Position numbers and translations under genes: made by a program. Below are positions 19,524 through 31,500 of a stretch of 64,000 nucleotides of DNA, piece after piece. Location of the stretch: assembly GCF_007747655.1 (NCBI RefSeq), contig NZ_CP036274.1, forward strand, positions 2,728,001 through 2,792,000, read 5' to 3'. This stretch comes from Anatilimnocola aggregata (lineage in GTDB: Bacteria; Planctomycetota; Planctomycetia; Pirellulales; Pirellulaceae). The stretch's first letter is position 1; each line of letters starts with the position of its first letter. The notes below the pieces were generated by a model. The model was not told the origin of the DNA, ran no database searches, and worked only from the letters and a program-made list of their open reading frames with translations.

Positions 19524-21932
19524 TCAGTCGATGTGTCGGAATTCATTCGTGGAGTACAACGATTGCCCCAGCGCGGACCAGGCGCGTCGGCGCTGATCAG
19601 GCGTCGTGGCATACAATTCCACCTGGGCTGACCGCAGAAACGCCTCCGCACGTTTCAATTCAGCCGAAGTGGGTTCCCGTTGCAGCGCCAGTTGATAGGC
19701 CAGTCCTATACGATTGGCGTCGTTTGCATTTCCTTGTGGATTCTGCCACGCCAAAACTCGCTCGGCAAATCGTTCCGCCTGCTGAACCATGAACGGGCTG
19801 TTCATTAAAAACAGTCCTTGTGCCGGCACTGTCGTAACATTGCGTGCTCCGACCACGAGGCTGGGATCAGCCAGATCGAAGACAGTCAGCTCTTCGGGCT
19901 CCCCGTTGCGGAGTATGCAGAGGTAAATACTGCGACGATTGGAAGGCTGATGAATCTTGTCCGGCGTGAGTTTGTCCTGAATGAGCGCTTCGCCGAGTCG
20001 AGCCAGCACCGAGCCTTCGCCGGGTGAACGGTCCAATTGGCCACTGACTGCCAGCGCGGAATCGCGGAACGATTCCGCGTCTAAGCGCCGGCGTTGATGC
20101 CGCCACAGGTACAGGTTGTCTGGATCGGCGGTAAATGAACTCGCGTCGAACTCGCTGCTCATTTGATAAACGCGACTGAGAACGACCGAGCGAATGAACT
20201 TCTTAAACGACCAACCATCGGCGACGAACTTCGTGGCAAGGTAGTCGAGTAGCTCTGGATGAGTCGGTGGTTCGCCATGCAAGCCGAAGTTGTCCGGTGT
20301 GCGGACAATGCCTTGGCCAAACAGGTGGTGCCAGATGCGATTCACGGCAACTCGGGCAGTAAGCGGATGCTGCGGTGCCGTGATCCACTGAGCCAATTGC
20401 AGTCGGCCACTTTGCTCCGCATCGAGTGCAGGTGGTTCGCCAATCGTGCAGACTTGTATGAAACCACGCGGTACAGCAGCACCCAGTTGACGCAACTCAC
20501 CTCTGAGATTGATTTTGCAATCAGCAGGTGTCGTGCGGTCGCGGACCCCCATCGCTAGCGGCGTTCCAGCTGGATACTTGGGTGCGGCCTTTCCCTTCGC
20601 GTTTCCTTTTTTCTTTCCTTTCGTTCCTGCTTCCTCAGGTTGAACAACCGGCAACGGAGCAGGCGAGTCCTTAGTTGCCAGCACATGCAAATCGGTCGGC
20701 GGCGCGCCCCCCATATTGTTGCCGCCAGCCCCATAGAGAGTCTCGCTGCTGGTGAAGATGCCGGCGAGCGCATAATAGTCGCGGGTTGGAATAGGATCGT
20801 ACTTATGATCGTGGCAACGCGCACAAGCAACCGTCAGAGCCATGGCCGCGGTCGTGACCGTTTCGATTTGATCAGCGACAACGTCCATTTGGAAATTCGG
20901 ATTCCCTTGTGCGTTTGGCTTAGAACCGAGGGCTAAGAACCCGGTGGCTGTAAGGTTGGCGTTTCGTTCTTCCTGCGAGTCGGTCTGAAGCAGGTCACCA
21001 GCGATTTGCTCGGTGAGAAAGCGGTCGTAGGGCTTGTCGGCATTGAAGGCCGCGATTACGTAGTCACGATAACGCCACGCATAGGGAAAGGTCGAATTGC
21101 GAACGTTGCCGTTCGATTCACCATAGCGAGCAACGTCCAGCCAATGACGTCCCCAGCGTTCTCCGAACTGTCGCGAAGCGAGCAGGGAATCAACCAGAGC
21201 CTCAACGCTTGCCTGCCGATCGGCGGCATAGGATTGCGCAAACGTCACGGTTTCCTCGGGCGTGGGTGGCAGTCCCGTTAGGTCGTAATAGAGCCGGCGA
21301 ATCAAAGTGCGAGGATCAGCATCGGCCGCCGGAGTAAGTTTGTGCTCCTCGAGGCTGGCTAGAACAAAGCGGTCGATTTCCGTGCGCGACCAGTTCGACT
21401 CTTTAACCTTGGGTGGTTCGGGTTTGGTAATGGACTGGAATGCCCAGAATTTCTTCCCCTCTTCGACATTGATCCCCGGCGGTGCTGGTGGCTGGGAATC
21501 AGCCGCCTGGACGACGGTGGTTGCAACGCGCGGATCGACCGCTCCCTGCTGCACCCATTTCACAAAGTCGTTGATCACCCCATCTGGCAGTTGCCGCTTC
21601 GGCGGCATTTCAAAACTCTCGAACTTCAATGCCTGAATAAGCAGGCTCTGCTGCGGCTTGCCGGGAACAATAGAAGGGCCCGATTCGCCACCTCGCAACA
21701 AACCTTCCCGGGAATCGAGCAACAAGCCTCCTTGAACCTTTTTGGCCGTCGCCGAATGGCACTCGTAACAGTGCTGGACCAGCACAGGGCGGATCTTCTT
21801 TTCGAAAAACGCAACCGCTTGCCGGTTTGCTTTGCTCTCCTGAGCGGAGATAACCGCCTGGCTGGCGCTCAGCCCTATGGCCAGTGCAACCAGGAATTGC
21901 CCAGGCCGAAAGATAAACGAATTTGCGGTCAT
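19524..21932 (-). CDS. PSD1 / planctomycete cytochrome-c-type secreted protein (DUF1549-DUF1553)
   Basis: Large exported protein of 802 aa. A signal peptide (about residues 10-30) precedes a planctomycete cytochrome c domain with heme-binding HCYECHS (CxxCH at 55-59) and a distal MPP motif in ESFEMPPKRQLP. The central DUF1549-type region (RRLYYDLTGLPPTPEE, FGERWGRHWLDVARYGESNG, CARCHDHKYDPIPTRDYYAL with a second CxxCH) is followed by a lysine-rich linker (KGKKKGNAKGK). It ends with the DUF1553 region (VAVNRIWHHLFGQGIVRTPDNFG, SVVLSRVYQMSS, VPAQGLFLMNSPFM). Such proteins pair with DUF1501 proteins and are thought to act in redox or polysaccharide breakdown outside the cell. It heads the two-gene unit. 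Confidence 0.93.
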   Translation of the reverse strand: MTANSFIFRPGQFLVALAIGLSASQAVISAQESKANRQAVAFFEKKIRPVLVQHCYECHSATAKKVQGGLLLDSREGLLRGGESGPSIVPGKPQQSLLIQALKFESFEMPPKRQLPDGVINDFVKWVQQGAVDPRVATTVVQAADSQPPAPPGINVEEGKKFWAFQSITKPEPPKVKESNWSRTEIDRFVLASLEEHKLTPAADADPRTLIRRLYYDLTGLPPTPEETVTFAQSYAADRQASVEALVDSLLASRQFGERWGRHWLDVARYGESNGNVRNSTFPYAWRYRDYVIAAFNADKPYDRFLTEQIAGDLLQTDSQEERNANLTATGFLALGSKPNAQGNPNFQMDVVADQIETVTTAAMALTVACARCHDHKYDPIPTRDYYALAGIFTSSETLYGAGGNNMGGAPPTDLHVLATKDSPAPLPVVQPEEAGTKGKKKGNAKGKAAPKYPAGTPLAMGVRDRTTPADCKINLRGELRQLGAAVPRGFIQVCTIGEPPALDAEQSGRLQLAQWITAPQHPLTARVAVNRIWHHLFGQGIVRTPDNFGLHGEPPTHPELLDYLATKFVADGWSFKKFIRSVVLSRVYQMSSEFDASSFTADPDNLYLWRHQRRRLDAESFRDSALAVSGQLDRSPGEGSVLARLGEALIQDKLTPDKIHQPSNRRSIYLCILRNGEPEELTVFDLADPSLVVGARNVTTVPAQGLFLMNSPFMVQQAERFAERVLAWQNPQGNANDANRIGLAYQLALQREPTSAELKRAEAFLRSAQVELYATTPDQRRRAWSALGQSLYSTNEFRHID

Positions 21933-22506
21933 GGCATCGACATTCTGGCGGGATGGCGGCGCAGAACTGAAGCATCTGTGGTCAGTTGCAGACTTGATGC
22001 GCTAGGCTGTCGTCTTAACGCGTGAAAAATGAGAACTTTCCCAGGAAAACGCGCGATCAGCTCCACAAGCCTTGTGCTGGTAGTGGCTCAGGATGACATC
22101 GCACAGCGATACGGCGGCGCGACTCAAGCCAACAGCATCGGTTGGTGACCAAAATCGGTGCAATTCTGGTCTTGATAGTGGCCGCAGGTCAGACCAGCAG
22201 GATACCTAGTTACCAAGAGAAGTTTGAGTTTGGAGCTCGGCCCCAGAGCATCTAATCGCGACAAATCGACACAATAGACTAGCCCAAAAGAGGTGCTCGA
22301 ACGCCCCTGTTGCAAGCCGAATTGCCGCAAACTGAAATTAAAAGCTCTTTAGCCACTGGCATTTCATGGCCCCCTCTTTACAGTCGGATTTGTAGGCATA
22401 CTCTGCGCATTCGGCGCGGTCCTACGAGACTCCCACACCCGCCGAGCCTGAGAGTAACGGCTCACTCACGGCGACTGACACCTCTCTCAATAGCACGACC
22501 TCTCCA
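21933..22506. other. divergent intergenic region between PSD1 gene and giant exoprotein gene
   Basis: These 574 bp hold the outward promoters of both neighbours. I see no coding frame worth calling, no RNA gene and no strong inverted repeat. The 25 bases before the giant gene's ATG are pyrimidine/A-rich (CTCTCTCAATAGCACGACCT) and lack a Shine-Dalgarno sequence, which is common in planctomycetes. Confidence 0.3.
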
Positions 22507-25500
22507 ATGCCCAACCGCAACCTTCGGTCGCTGTGGTCTCGTTTTCTTGGCAAGCAACAACGGTTGAAAACCAAACAACGCCACCAGCGTCGAGTGTTTC
22601 TTGAGGCGCTCGAAGACCGGCGGTTGTTGGCGCTCATTGCCTCCGATGGCTTTGAGGATTACACCGCCGGAGCACAGCTGGAGAGCAGCGCCGGCGTGGG
22701 GCTTAACGGCGGTACTGGGTGGACAGAGGCCTGGAATGTGGCTGATGCGAGTCGAACCGGCGTGACTGTTGTCAGTGGCGGACTCTCTTACGCTGGAGGC
22801 GGCCTGAGCATCCAGGGCGGCACACAGGCGATGCAGTATGTAGCGACAGAGACAAGCGTAACGCAATTCATTTCACGAGCGATTCCCGCAGAGTCGGGAA
22901 CCGTGTATTTGAGCTTTCTCTATAACAACACCGTCAATGCGGACGGAACTGATGACTTTCTTCAAGTTGGCTTCGATTCGGGGGCATTGCCTAACCCACG
23001 CGTGAGTGCGATTGATGAGAACAACTTGTTTACCGCTCGTTCCGGCACGAGCACCTCCGGCGCCTCAAACATTTCCTCCACCACGAATACGACCTATCTG
23101 CTTGTCCTCAAGGCAGAAAAAGTCAGCACGTCGACGACGTACAATCGGGTGAGCTTGTTCGTCAATCCGACGACCACGAGCGAACCGGTAACCCCGTCGG
23201 CGGTAACGACCACTAACGGTGGCCTCGGCTCGGCCGCTTTCCTTGCATTCCGCAAGGCGCGGCTGGAAATTGGTGACACGTTCTTGTTCGATGAACTCCG
23301 CGTCGGCACAAGCTATGCCGATGTGGTGAACAACACGTCGGTCCAATTGGATGGCGCAAATCTTACGATCAGCGACATAAATTCCACCGGACTGGACAAC
23401 CAGTTTTCGGTCAGCCGCAGCGGCAACATCCTCAGCGTTTCCGACACGAATCACGGGTTTCGTAGCCCACCCGCTGGCGGCACGCTCTCGGCCGACAACA
23501 AGACGGTGATGTTCGACCTGAGTGTTACCACGATCAATACGATTACCGTTAATAGCTCGGGCGGAAACGACACCGTAGCCATTAGCGAATTCGACGGCAC
23601 GGCCGTCGGCGTGACAGATTTGACAATCAACACTGGTGCCGGCACGGACACAGTGAACATCAACGGCGCAATCACGGTGTCGGGCGCTGTCAACGTGACC
23701 ACGGTCAATGTGAATTCGCTGGCTGCGGCGACGGTCTCCACCGGAACCGGCCTGACCATTACGAACACCGGCACGTCCAGCACGTTGGCTGGCGTAATTA
23801 GCGGTAGCGGTGCACCGCTGACCAAGTCCGGCCCTGGCACCGTTACGCTGACCAATGCCAACACCTACTCCGGCGCGACCGCCGTCAACGGCGGCACGCT
23901 GCTGGTGGATGGCTCTCTCGCAGCCGCTAGCGCGGTGATGGTCACTAGCGGGACTACGTTGGGTGGCACCGGCACCGTGAACGGCCCGATCAGCGTTGCT
24001 ACGGGGGGCATACTTGCTCCCGGCACCAGCCCCGGCACGCTGAATGTAGCTGGCGTCACGTTCACCAGCGGCTCGAACTACAACGTCGAAATTACCGGCA
24101 ATTCTGCGGCCCTGTACGACCGCCTGAACAATACGGGTACGGTCGCCCTAGGCGCGGGAGATGCCACGCTAAACTTGAGCGGCGCATATCTGCCGGTTCC
24201 CGGCGATTGGTTCACCATCGTCCAAGGCACGGTTACAGGCCAGTTTGCCGGCCTGCCGGACGGTTCCCTGCTGTTCTTCAACGGCCAGCCACTGACGATT
24301 GTCTATTCGAGCGCTGTTCTCGCTTTCGACGCCACGCCCACGATCGAGGGGACCGCTGGCAGCGATGGTTTTGAGATATCCCTTGATGCTTCCGGCAACG
24401 TTGTCGTGACGAATGGCGCGGTAACGATCATGACCGCGCCGCTGGCCAACTTGACCAGCCTGACCATCAACGGCGGCGATGGCGACGACACGCTGACCAT
24501 CGACTACACCGGCCCCGGTGGCGAGTTCGCCTTGCCGATTACCTTCAATGGACAAAATCAGGCTAGCCCCAATCCCGGCGATGCGCTGGCCATCGTCGGC
24601 GGCGCGTTTGCCACTGCCACGTTTAACTACATCAACGCCAACAACGGCAGTATCAATCTCGACGGCACGATGATTACCTATACCGGCCTGGAGCCGCTCG
24701 CATTCAGCGGCACGGCCGACAATATGATCTTTAACTTGCCGGTCACCCACGATCAGGCTGTGCTCGAAGACGACGGTACAGCTAGCAACGGCATGTCGCG
24801 CCTGCGCAGCGCCAACAGCACCTTTGAGGTGACCACCTTCGCCAATCCTGGCGTGAGCCTCACGATCAACGCCGGTAACGGCAACGACACGATCAGCATC
24901 GCTGTCGATTTTGACTCTGGCACGGGTGCAGGTGAGTTCGCCGCGTCGCTGGTCATTAATGGCGATGTCGGAACTGATATCGTCCGCCTGCTGTCAGTGC
25001 TCGGCCTGGGCTCGGCCACTGCGGCGGGCAACCTCACGATCACCGCGGAAGATATTGTCCTTGCCGCGAACATCAGCACCGACGGCAGCGTTGCCACGGC
25101 TGCTGGCAACGTGCAGTTGAACGGGCGCATTTATCAAGATGCCTCGTTGACCATCGACACCGACGGCCCAGCTGGCGACGGCAGTATCGTTTTCAACGGA
25201 CCTCTCTTTGCCACAGACTCTGCCAGCAACTCGCTGAACCTGAATGCCGGCACATTGGGCGACATCGATTTTCTGGGCACCGTCAGCGGCACCACCTTCG
25301 TCGAAGCCGGCGGAGTGATCTCGGGTGAAGCCGAACGCTATACCAACCGCTCGATCCTCAGCAGCGGAGGGGTGTGGAAGATCGCCCCCACCGAGGTGCT
25401 GCCAGGAGACGGCGCGGTAAGCATCGCCAACCCGACGGGAGGCCAATTCATGCAGGCATTGCCCGATTCGACCAGCGTCGGTGGAGCCAGCGCTTCTGGA

Positions 25501-28500
25501 TTGCAGCGCACCAACCCCGGGCTCTTATACCGGATGAACATTACGACCCCGGGCGTTTATCGCCTGTTTTTGCGATCCGAAACCGACACGCCCACCGGCA
25601 ATGCAGACTCAATTTACGTTGATCTGGTCGAGTTCATGAACGGCGCGGGAGGCGTGGCCGATTGGTACGCCACACCTACCGCCAGCGCCGATCAAAACTT
25701 TAATAGTGGAAACATTTGGCAAGGGAGCGGTGCATTTGAGGCCACCGCGCCGAGCACGGCTACCCCGATGACCTGGAACATCACGACGCCGGGCATTTAC
25801 ACCTTGCGGATCGTGCCACGCGAGGATGGCGCGGCAGTTGACAAGTTCATCTTCCAACACACCTCCGTCGCTCTCCCCACTGGCGCCGGAACTGCTGAGT
25901 CAATGGTCGTCGGGCCCAATCTGAATATCATCAGTGCCCACGACGTAACTGCCAACTCGTCGATCGCGGCCCAAAGCGTGATTCAGGCGGCTGGAACTGG
26001 CACGACCATGCTCTCCGGCCTGGTTGCGGCAAGCGGCGCGGCGGGGATCGACTTGACCGGCACCAATTTCACTATCACAGGCGGCCTTTCCGCCACCAAC
26101 GGCCCGATTTCCATCGATCACTCGGGCGCTAACTCGCTGGATATCAATACGGGTGCGATTACCACCGGCGCTGCCGGCCTGACAGTATCCTCCGCGACTG
26201 CTTCAACAACGGGTGCCATTTTCAGCACGATTAGTGGCACCGGCGGTGTCACCAAGGACGGCCCTGGCGCGCTGATCCTCAGTGGCAACAACGACTACAC
26301 CGGCACGACCACCGTCTCCGCAGGCACGTTGCTGGTTAGCGGCAGCACGGATGCAGCGAGTGCTGTAACTGTGGCCGGTGGTGCGACGCTCGGTGGCAAC
26401 GGCATAGTCAACGGCAGCGTTGATGCGGCGGAGACAGGTATCTCGACGCTTGCCCCCGGTGCCAATGGTGTGGGCAAATTGACGCTGGGAAGCACCATTA
26501 CCTTTGATAGCGACGCCGTCTTCGTGGTCGATATCAATGGCTCGGGGATAGCCGGGACGGACTACGATCAACTGGTCGTCAATGGCGTTGCAACACTGGC
26601 CAACGCGCCGCTGGTGCTCAATACAACAGCAGCCCCAACTACGGGCAGCACTCTCACCATTCTCGACGCGACCTCGATTACTGGTCGCTTCACTCACAAT
26701 GGCCGCGTGTTGGAAGAAGGGGATACCTTTCACGAAGACGGTGTGAACTACACCATCAGCTATGTCGGCGGCGACGTCACGCTGACGGAAGCGGGCGCAA
26801 CACCCGGCATCAATGGCACCACAGGTATTGATGCCTTTACAATTCGAAAGAACGGCACCAACATCGCAGTGCTACTGGGGGGCACGGTCGTTTACGCAGC
26901 TCCAAGTCCGACGAATCTATTTATCAACGGCCTCGCTGAAGCCGACACGCTGACTGTGGACTACGCCTTCGGTGGCAATTTCACGACGCCCATCTCATTC
27001 GACGGTGGCGATCCGGTCGTGGCACCAGGCGACAAATTGGTCATCAACGGTGGCACTTTCGCGACCGCGATCTTCAATTTCACTGACGGCAACTCCGGCA
27101 ACGTCGATCTTGGCGGCGGCCAGGTCATCAGCTATGCGGGCCTCGAACCGGTGGACATGACTGGCTCGACAATCACCAGCCTGGTGTTCAATCTGCCTGA
27201 TACCGATGAATTGGTTGACGATATTTCAACACTCGGCATTTCCGGCAGCGACTTCGTCCTCACTAGCACCAACGGTGAACATGAGTTAACGACCGTGAGC
27301 ACCGCTGGTGTTATCAGCCTTGCCATTAATGGACGGCAAGGTGACGATTCAATCACGGTTCTGGCGAGTTTCTCCACCTATACCGGTTCGCTCGCGATCG
27401 ATGGCGGCTTGCAGAATGACACCATCGTTATCGACGCTGCCCTCAACCTGGGTGATGGTGCCGGCGCTTCGACTGGCGCGCTCTCTTTGACCGCAAACAC
27501 GGTCGACATCAACGCTGCCATTAGCACGGCCAACGAAGGTGCTACGGGCACGATTACTTTGGGCGGCGACACCGTTCGCACTACTTCTAACATCAGTACG
27601 GACGGCGCTGCGGTTTCGATCGCGGCCACGACTGGCTTCATCCTCGATGGAACCGTGACGATCGCCACGGAACTTGGCGGCAACAACAACGCGGGCAGCG
27701 TGAGCCTGACTGGGCCGGTTTCAGGCAATGCCGCCGGTCGCGATTTGATCATCAGTACCAACGTAATCGGAGCAGTTGCCTTTAACGGTGGCGCAGTTTC
27801 GTTGCCGGTATTCGGCAGCGCTGGCGGGGGTTCATTCATCAATGACCTGACGATCAACACCAGTGGAGGCACGGCAGGCGGCATCGCTGGCGTGTTGACG
27901 TTGACTGGTAATGTCACCTTGGCAAGTAGTAACGGATCAGGCGACCCCGCTGTTTTCACTTACAGGGGATCGGACGTGGCGATCGCCAACTCCCTCACGA
28001 TCGACACCGAGAACGGGGCTAACGGCATCCCGGGCACCGTGGATTTTGGTACGAACAGTAACGTGTTTGCCTCTGCTGCCGGCGCTACCCTAACCATCAA
28101 TGTCAATTCCGGTGGAGGGCCGGGAGGGAACATCATTGTCGGAACCATCGACAACAATGGGGGCGCGAACAACTTCCTTGGTGGTTTAACGGTGAACACG
28201 GCGGGCACCAGTAGTCAAAGTGGCGAAATGCGGTTGTACGGTGACGTGCTAGTCGACGGCGCCATTAGCCTCAGTCGTCGCACCGTTTCGATGCTTAGTG
28301 GCCTTATTCGGATCGACTCGAAGCAGTCGGCAACGGGTCCTGGAAATCCTATTACGTTGGGTGGCGCAGGTTATGCGCAAGTATCAGGCGCAGATTTTAC
28401 TGTTGATTCGTCAACATCTGCAGCCGGGCAGAACGGCGGCACACTGACGATTGCCGACGCAGGATTAGATACTGCGGGTTACCCTGGGCAGTTTTTGAAT

Positions 28501-31500
28501 GACGTGACATTTATCACATCCGGTGGCATCGGCGGGGCAGCAGGCACTACGACATTCCAGCATCAGGCAATCAATCTGAATGATAACGGCGTTTCAGATC
28601 CGGCAAGCTTGGCCGTTATCGGCGGTGGCAACATTATTTTTAGTGCTTCAGGCTTTACGGCTATCGTCATCGATACTCAGAGTGGCACGGATGGTCCCGG
28701 CGGATCCGTCGATTTTGGCACTTCGGTGATCTCAAGCAGTGGGTCAGTTCGGGACCTGTCAATTAATACCAGTGCTGGGAGCGGCAGTGGCTTGAATGGC
28801 GGCTCGGTTGTATTGGGAACTATCAGCAATTCGGGCGGCGGCCAGTTCTTCAACGACATAACCATAACTTCAAGCGGAGACGGCGCTGGCGCTGCAGGAA
28901 CTGTAACTCTCGGCGGCAACATCTCTCTCGACAACAATGGCACTGGTGACCCTGCCTCGTTTACGGTCACCGGCGGTGGCAACATCATCCTCGGCGTAGC
29001 GGCAGCTTCGACAATTACGATTGACATCGAGAGCGGCAACTCCACCGGTGTGACGGATGTTGGTGGTGTTAACTTCGGCACTTCAGCTGTTTCAGCGACG
29101 AATGTGAATGTAAATCTTGCAATCGATACTTCTAATGTTGGTACGTCATCGGTTGGCGGTAATGTCACGCTCGCCGGCTTTAACAGTGCTGGAGGCAATC
29201 TAGTCAACGACCTGACGATTACTGCTGACGCGAACGGTACGCGTGGTGACGTCTCGTTCACCACTGCTGCGGTGAACCTGGCGAGTGGATTGAATGTGGC
29301 GATCGCGGATGAAATTTCGCAGAGTGCAGCCGCGCCCATTACCACCGTGAGCAGCGTGAGCATGACGGCACGCAACACCGTGTCGCTCAATGCCAATGTG
29401 AATGCTGGTGCGTCCACCATTTCTATCAGTGCCAACCAGGATGGTGCCGGGTCAGAGGGATTCACTCAGGCGAGTGGCACGAGCATCGTCACTACCAATG
29501 CGACCGCAACGGCACTTGTGGTGCGGGTGAATACAGCTGCTGGTGGCACCGGGGGCGCGGCGTTGGGTTTGCTGGAAGTGGGCGCTGCCCCCGGTCAGAT
29601 CACGGTGAACACTACTTCGACAGCCGGAAGCGGGGGGGCCATCATCGATAACAACGCTGGTGTTCTGAACCTATCGGGCGGCGATGCGGCACTCTTGGCG
29701 TCCGGCGGAATTGGTTCCGCCGATGCGATTGAGATGAATCTGACGAATGTCGGCTTCAACAACTCGACTGCGGGGGATGTGCGCCTGACGGAGTTGGTAG
29801 GCACCGGCGGATTCGTGGTGAATGCGGTCGTCGGAGTAGCGACCTCGGCGAACACCGGTGGCGCAGCCTTTCTAATCGCGAGTAGTCCGATTACGTTCGC
29901 TGTGAACACCTCGGCCACCAACATCACGGCCCAGGCGTTGGAATCAGCCGCGACAAATACGGACAACATTACAGTGAACAGCGGCGTTACCGTCACCGCG
30001 ACGACGGGCAACGTGCTGTTTGAAGCTGGTGACCGGATCGTGATTCAGAGCACCGGCCTGGTCACTGCTACTCTTGGCAACGTCACGTTTGATTCAGGCT
30101 TCTCTGATACTGACAACGATGGCTTGATGGACCTCAGCGGTGGTGTCTCGGCCGTTGCGGGCACGGTGACGCTCGACCTGAACGCCGAAGCTGGTCCCAC
30201 GAGCAACGCTACTCAGACCGCCACCAGCACGATCACTTCGGTCACCTTGTCGTTGCTAACCACAGGTGGTGGCACCGGCGTGTTCGACCTCGATGCGCCG
30301 ACAACCAACAACGTCAGCAACCTGATTGCGAATGTCGGTGGAGAGGTCGAGTATCGCGATGCCAATAGTTTAACCTTGGGCACCGGCGGGAATGGCATTA
30401 CTACTTCGAACGACGATGCGACGATCTGCGTAATCGCTGGCAATCTGACGCTCAGCGACAACGTGAACCTGGGAAGCGGCACGCTCCGGCTTCAGACCGA
30501 CGCCGTCGGCAGTGGGATTAGCCAATCGGCCGGCACAATTACGGCCAGTGCGTTGGGCCTCCGCTCTGGCACGGGAGGCATCAACTTGCCCACCGCCACC
30601 AACGATGTCGATACACTGGCTGGCACTACCACCGGCAGCTTCACCTTCCAGGACGCTGACGGCTTTACGATTGGAACTGTCGGGATCGACGGTTGTTTCA
30701 CGCCCGGGGTTACGGGTACTTCAAGCGGCGATCTGGAATTGTGTGTGCTGACGGGCGACATCACGATCAGCGATAACATTGCCGCTGGTGGCAACACAGT
30801 TCGCCTGCAGGCATCTACCGGCAATGTCGTTGAGACTTTGGCCGCGACGATCACGGCCGGGACGCTGGGCGTGCGTGCAGGTGGTGGCAATGTCACCTTG
30901 GACAACAGCAATGATGTCGATAACCTCGCCGCATTTGCGAGCGGAAACGTCAGCGTCGTCAACGTCGGTGGCGTGATTATTGGCACCGTGGGCGCGGGGC
31001 CTTGCTTCACCGCTACGACGGGCGTGAGCACGACTGCCGGAACCATCAGCGTCATCAACAACACGAGCGGCAATATCACGATTAGCCAGGCGGTCTCGGC
31101 CGGCGGAGCAAACAGCGTCACGCTCGATGCCAATGGAGCCACTGCCGATCTGCTCGTGAATGCGTCGGTCAACTCGGCGGGTGGTGCGATCAGCCTGACA
31201 GCCGACAACGACGTGTCGTTCAATGCGACCGGCGACGTGGCAAGCAACAACGGAGCCATCACAATCACCGGCGACGCGGGCGTACCGGTTGGAGGTGCCG
31301 TGACGATGGATCCAGATACGGCCATCGATTCGGGTACCGGAACTATTCACGTTTCCGCGACCGGCAACATTACTTTGGGCGATCTGACGACAACCAATGC
31401 CACGCTCTTGGCAGTCACCATCACCAGTACTGCGGGTGGTGTTGTCGATGCCGGTGCGGACGTCGATACCGAAATTACTGCGAACGCTGCCGGCTCGCGC

